Assembly: GCA_021785115.1 (NCBI GenBank) | Contig: JAJYGO010000191.1 | Location: 1 to 6,560 of the forward strand | Direction: 5' to 3' | DNA: 6,560 bases | Source of the DNA: Chloroflexota bacterium | GTDB lineage: Bacteria > Chloroflexota > Limnocylindria > Limnocylindrales > CSP1-4 | In this document: positions 4,964 to 6,560 of the stretch, in pieces | How the letters are laid out: each line of letters starts with the position of its first letter | How positions within the stretch are numbered: the first letter of the stretch is position 1 | Notes under the pieces: model-generated | Told to the model about the DNA's origin: nothing | The model's database searches: none | Seen by the model: the letters and a program-made list of their open reading frames with translations, nothing else | Translations under genes and position numbers: made by a program

Positions 4964-6466
4964 CTACGACGGCCCCTCGGCCCGCACAACCGTCGCGGCA
5001 AGCTCGCGTCGCGGGTCCGCGTTGACCAGCAGGCCCACGAGGAGCGCGCCGGCCAGCAGTACGATGGCGCCCCATGCCGTGGCCGTCGTGAACCCGTGCA
5101 CGATCGCGGTCGCGGGAGCACCGTGCAGGCCCTGAACCGCCAGATACGACGCGGTGGCGCTCGCCGCGATCGTGCTGAGCAGTGCGGTGCCGATGGATGC
5201 CCCGATCTGGTTGGACGTGCTCGACATCGCCGACGTCACCCCCGTGTCAACCGGAGCGACACCGCTCAGGGCCGCACCGAGGGCCGGGGTGCCGTTGAGG
5301 CCGGCCCCGAAGCCCAACAGGAGCTGAGCGACGAGGATGAGCGGGAAGTACGAGCTGCCGGCCGTGAGCCCCGCCAGCAGCACGTTCCCGGCCCCGCACA
5401 ACAACAGGCCGGGCGTCAGCAGGTAGCGAGCGGGAACGCGCGGCATGAGCCGGGGCCCGACCAGCGCCGCCCCGACGCTGTTCGCGATCGCCCAGGGCAC
5501 CAGGGCAAGGCCCGTGATGAGGGGCGAGGCGCGCAGGACGACCTGGATCTCATAGGTCAGGATCAGCAGCATCCCGAAGTTCGAGAAGCTGTTGAGCCCC
5601 AAGGCGATGAAGGCACCCGCCCGGTTGCGGTCGGCGAGGACCCGCAGCGGCAGCAGCGGGCTGCGCACGCGAGCCTCGACCAAGACGAACGTCAGCAGCA
5701 GCGCGGCGGCGGCGACCAGCAGGCCGAGGACCTCGTGCGAGCCCCAGCCAGCGGTCGCGGCGTCGGACAGCCCGTAGACGAGGACGGCCATGCCGCCCGT
5801 GCCGAGGACCACGCCGGGGACGTCGACGTGGACGCTGCGATCGCCGGGGAAATCGGGCAGCACCCGTAGCACCCCGAGCGCCACGACCATCGCCACCGGG
5901 ACGTTGACGTAGAGCGTCCAGCGCCAGCTCAGGTACTGCGTGATGACGCCGCTCAGGATGAAGCCGAACACGGCGCCGCCGATGAGCACCGCCGTGAAGA
6001 TCCCGAGGGCCCGGGCGCGCGCCCGGGGCTCTTGGAAGAGCAGTACCAGCAGCGAGCGCGTCGAGGGCACCAGCAGCGCCCCGAAGGCCCCCTGCAGCGC
6101 TCGTCCCGCGATCAGCATGGGCCCGCTGAGCGCGGCCCCGCTCAGGGCCGAGGCACCCACAAAGCCGATCGCCCCGGTGAGCAGGGTGCGCCGGTGTCCG
6201 AGGCGGTCGGCCAGGCGGCCGCCCAGCAGGAGCAATCCACCGTAGGCCAGCGTGTAGGCCGTGAGCACCCACTGGCGAGTCGCGTCGGAGATCCCGAGCT
6301 CCCGCTGCGCCGAGGGCAGGGCCACGGTCACGATCGCCGTGTCCATGGCCACCATGAGGGTGGCGAGCGAGATCAGGGCCAGGGCCCACCAGCGGTGCGG
6401 CAGGCCGGCGGCGGCCCTGAATATGCTCGTCTGGGGCGCGGTCCCACGGGCGGCGGGGCTGGTCAT
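4964..6466 (-). CDS. MFS transporter, DHA2 family (14-TM EmrB/QacA-type efflux pump)
   Basis: Inner-membrane proton-coupled exporter, probably of drugs or other small hydrophobic or cationic molecules. It is 500 residues, normal for 14-TM DHA2 proteins. A soluble N-terminus (1-25) is followed by TM1, with the DHA2 motif MDTAIVTVALP (41-51). Motif A is GGRLADRLGHRR (82-93), and motif B includes LIAGRALQGAFGALLVPSTR (118-137) with Arg122. The motif C region reads GGAVFGFILSGVITQYLSWR (163-182), less glycine/proline-rich than the usual GPxxGG form. Further hydrophobic spans continue to VLLAGALLVGLLV (469-481). ATG 6466 is chosen for GGAG 5 nt upstream. The in-frame TTG at 6529 is rejected because it is the promoter's -35 box. 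The gene is transcribed alone, from a promoter overlapped by a palindrome. Substrate is not predictable. Confidence 0.9.
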   Translation of the reverse strand: MTSPAARGTAPQTSIFRAAAGLPHRWWALALISLATLMVAMDTAIVTVALPSAQRELGISDATRQWVLTAYTLAYGGLLLLGGRLADRLGHRRTLLTGAIGFVGASALSGAALSGPMLIAGRALQGAFGALLVPSTRSLLVLLFQEPRARARALGIFTAVLIGGAVFGFILSGVITQYLSWRWTLYVNVPVAMVVALGVLRVLPDFPGDRSVHVDVPGVVLGTGGMAVLVYGLSDAATAGWGSHEVLGLLVAAAALLLTFVLVEARVRSPLLPLRVLADRNRAGAFIALGLNSFSNFGMLLILTYEIQVVLRASPLITGLALVPWAIANSVGAALVGPRLMPRVPARYLLTPGLLLCGAGNVLLAGLTAGSSYFPLILVAQLLLGFGAGLNGTPALGAALSGVAPVDTGVTSAMSSTSNQIGASIGTALLSTIAASATASYLAVQGLHGAPATAIVHGFTTATAWGAIVLLAGALLVGLLVNADPRRELAATVVRAEGPS

Positions 6467-6487
6467 GTCCGCTCCATCGATGGCAGA

Positions 6488-6503
6488 AGATACGTCAGTA
6501 TCT
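6488..6503. promoter_or_regulatory. Perfect 16-bp palindromic operator (AGATAC-N4-GTATCT)
   Basis: AGATAC (6488-6493) and GTATCT (6498-6503) form a perfect dyad around GTCA. It lies 22 bp upstream of the efflux gene's ATG, over its likely -10 box. This size and placement are typical of TetR-family operators that repress efflux pumps. The cognate regulator is not in the window; a divergent gene beyond 6560 is the natural candidate. Confidence 0.6.
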
Positions 6504-6529
6504 AACAACCAGGCATGGGGTTGTGTCAA
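6499..6529 (-). promoter_or_regulatory. Promoter of the MFS efflux gene
   Basis: On the minus strand TTGACA (6529-6524) is a perfect -35. The -10 is TAGATA (6504-6499, 19-bp spacing) or TTAGAT (6505-6500, 18-bp spacing). The -10 overlaps the palindrome 6488-6503, so a bound repressor would block it. The longer-than-optimal spacing is also seen in promoters controlled by operator distortion (MerR type), though the palindrome position favours simple repression. Confidence 0.5.
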
Positions 6530-6548
6530 TAGGGAACCGTGGTATCCT
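6521..6548 (+). promoter_or_regulatory. Possible divergent plus-strand promoter
   Basis: TTGTGT (6521-6526) and TATCCT (6543-6548) with a 16-bp spacer point rightwards out of the window, back to back with the efflux promoter. A 6-bp inverted repeat, ACAACC (6505-6510) and GGTTGT (6519-6524), sits between them. If real, it would drive a gene beyond 6560, plausibly the efflux regulator. Both boxes are imperfect. Confidence 0.25.
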
Positions 6549-6560
6549 GTGTGCCACGCC

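Noticed and set aside
4616..5869. 417-residue plus-strand open frame opposite the MFS gene
   Set aside because: Its early part follows the IS481 region out of frame and the rest is a Q/R/D-rich antisense shadow of a clear 14-TM transporter.
6467..6529. 21-residue extension of the MFS protein from TTG 6529
   Set aside because: The TTG is the first part of the TTGACA -35 box and has no ribosome binding site; ATG 6466 has GGAG 5 nt upstream.
1..6560. CRISPR array, tRNA or rRNA genes
   Set aside because: No regularly spaced repeats, and no tRNA or rRNA signatures were seen by eye on either strand.

Overview
The window looks like GC-rich actinobacterial chromosome. Composition is high GC, four of the genes start with GTG, ribosome binding sites are purine-rich, and there are remnants of an F420-dependent LLM-class oxidoreductase, a family concentrated in Actinomycetota. 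That placement is inferred from gene content and composition only. The region reads as accessory DNA: a compact three-gene cassette sits between pieces of broken genes, next to a decayed insertion sequence.

Layout. 1-677 (minus) is a YheO/DauR-type PAS-HTH regulator, almost complete and running off the left edge. 678-1141 holds the regulator's upstream region, a small inverted repeat, the first ~19 codons of an LLM oxidoreductase with its ribosome binding site, an unidentified coding-like stretch, and a consensus-like promoter. 1142-3949 (plus) is a tightly coupled operon: a TIGR04255-family protein, a 367-residue protein with an embedded HTH-like segment, and a 307-residue protein with an SDDCD motif. 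3950-4495 holds an internal piece of an LLM oxidoreductase joined directly to the last ~55 codons of what looks like an SMC-type ATPase, then that gene's hairpin. 4429-4866 is the 5' part of an IS481-family element whose transposase carries three frameshifts and lacks its catalytic domain. 4964-6466 (minus) is an intact 14-TM MFS (DHA2) efflux pump. Its promoter overlaps a perfect 16-bp palindrome, and the DNA beyond it may hold a divergent regulator outside the window.

How it may fit together. The simplest reading is that a divergent pair (YheO-like regulator on minus, LLM oxidoreductase on plus) once occupied the left side. The middle of the oxidoreductase gene was then replaced by a segment bearing the three-gene cassette, since its N-terminal and later parts lie on either side of the cassette in the same orientation and order. 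The three cassette genes overlap by 4 bp or are separated by 1 bp, so they are probably made together and may work together. No biochemical role is known to me. A defence or toxin-antitoxin-like role is a hypothesis based on sporadic distribution and genomic setting, not on a recognised catalytic domain. The efflux pump on the right appears to be a separate, self-regulated unit.
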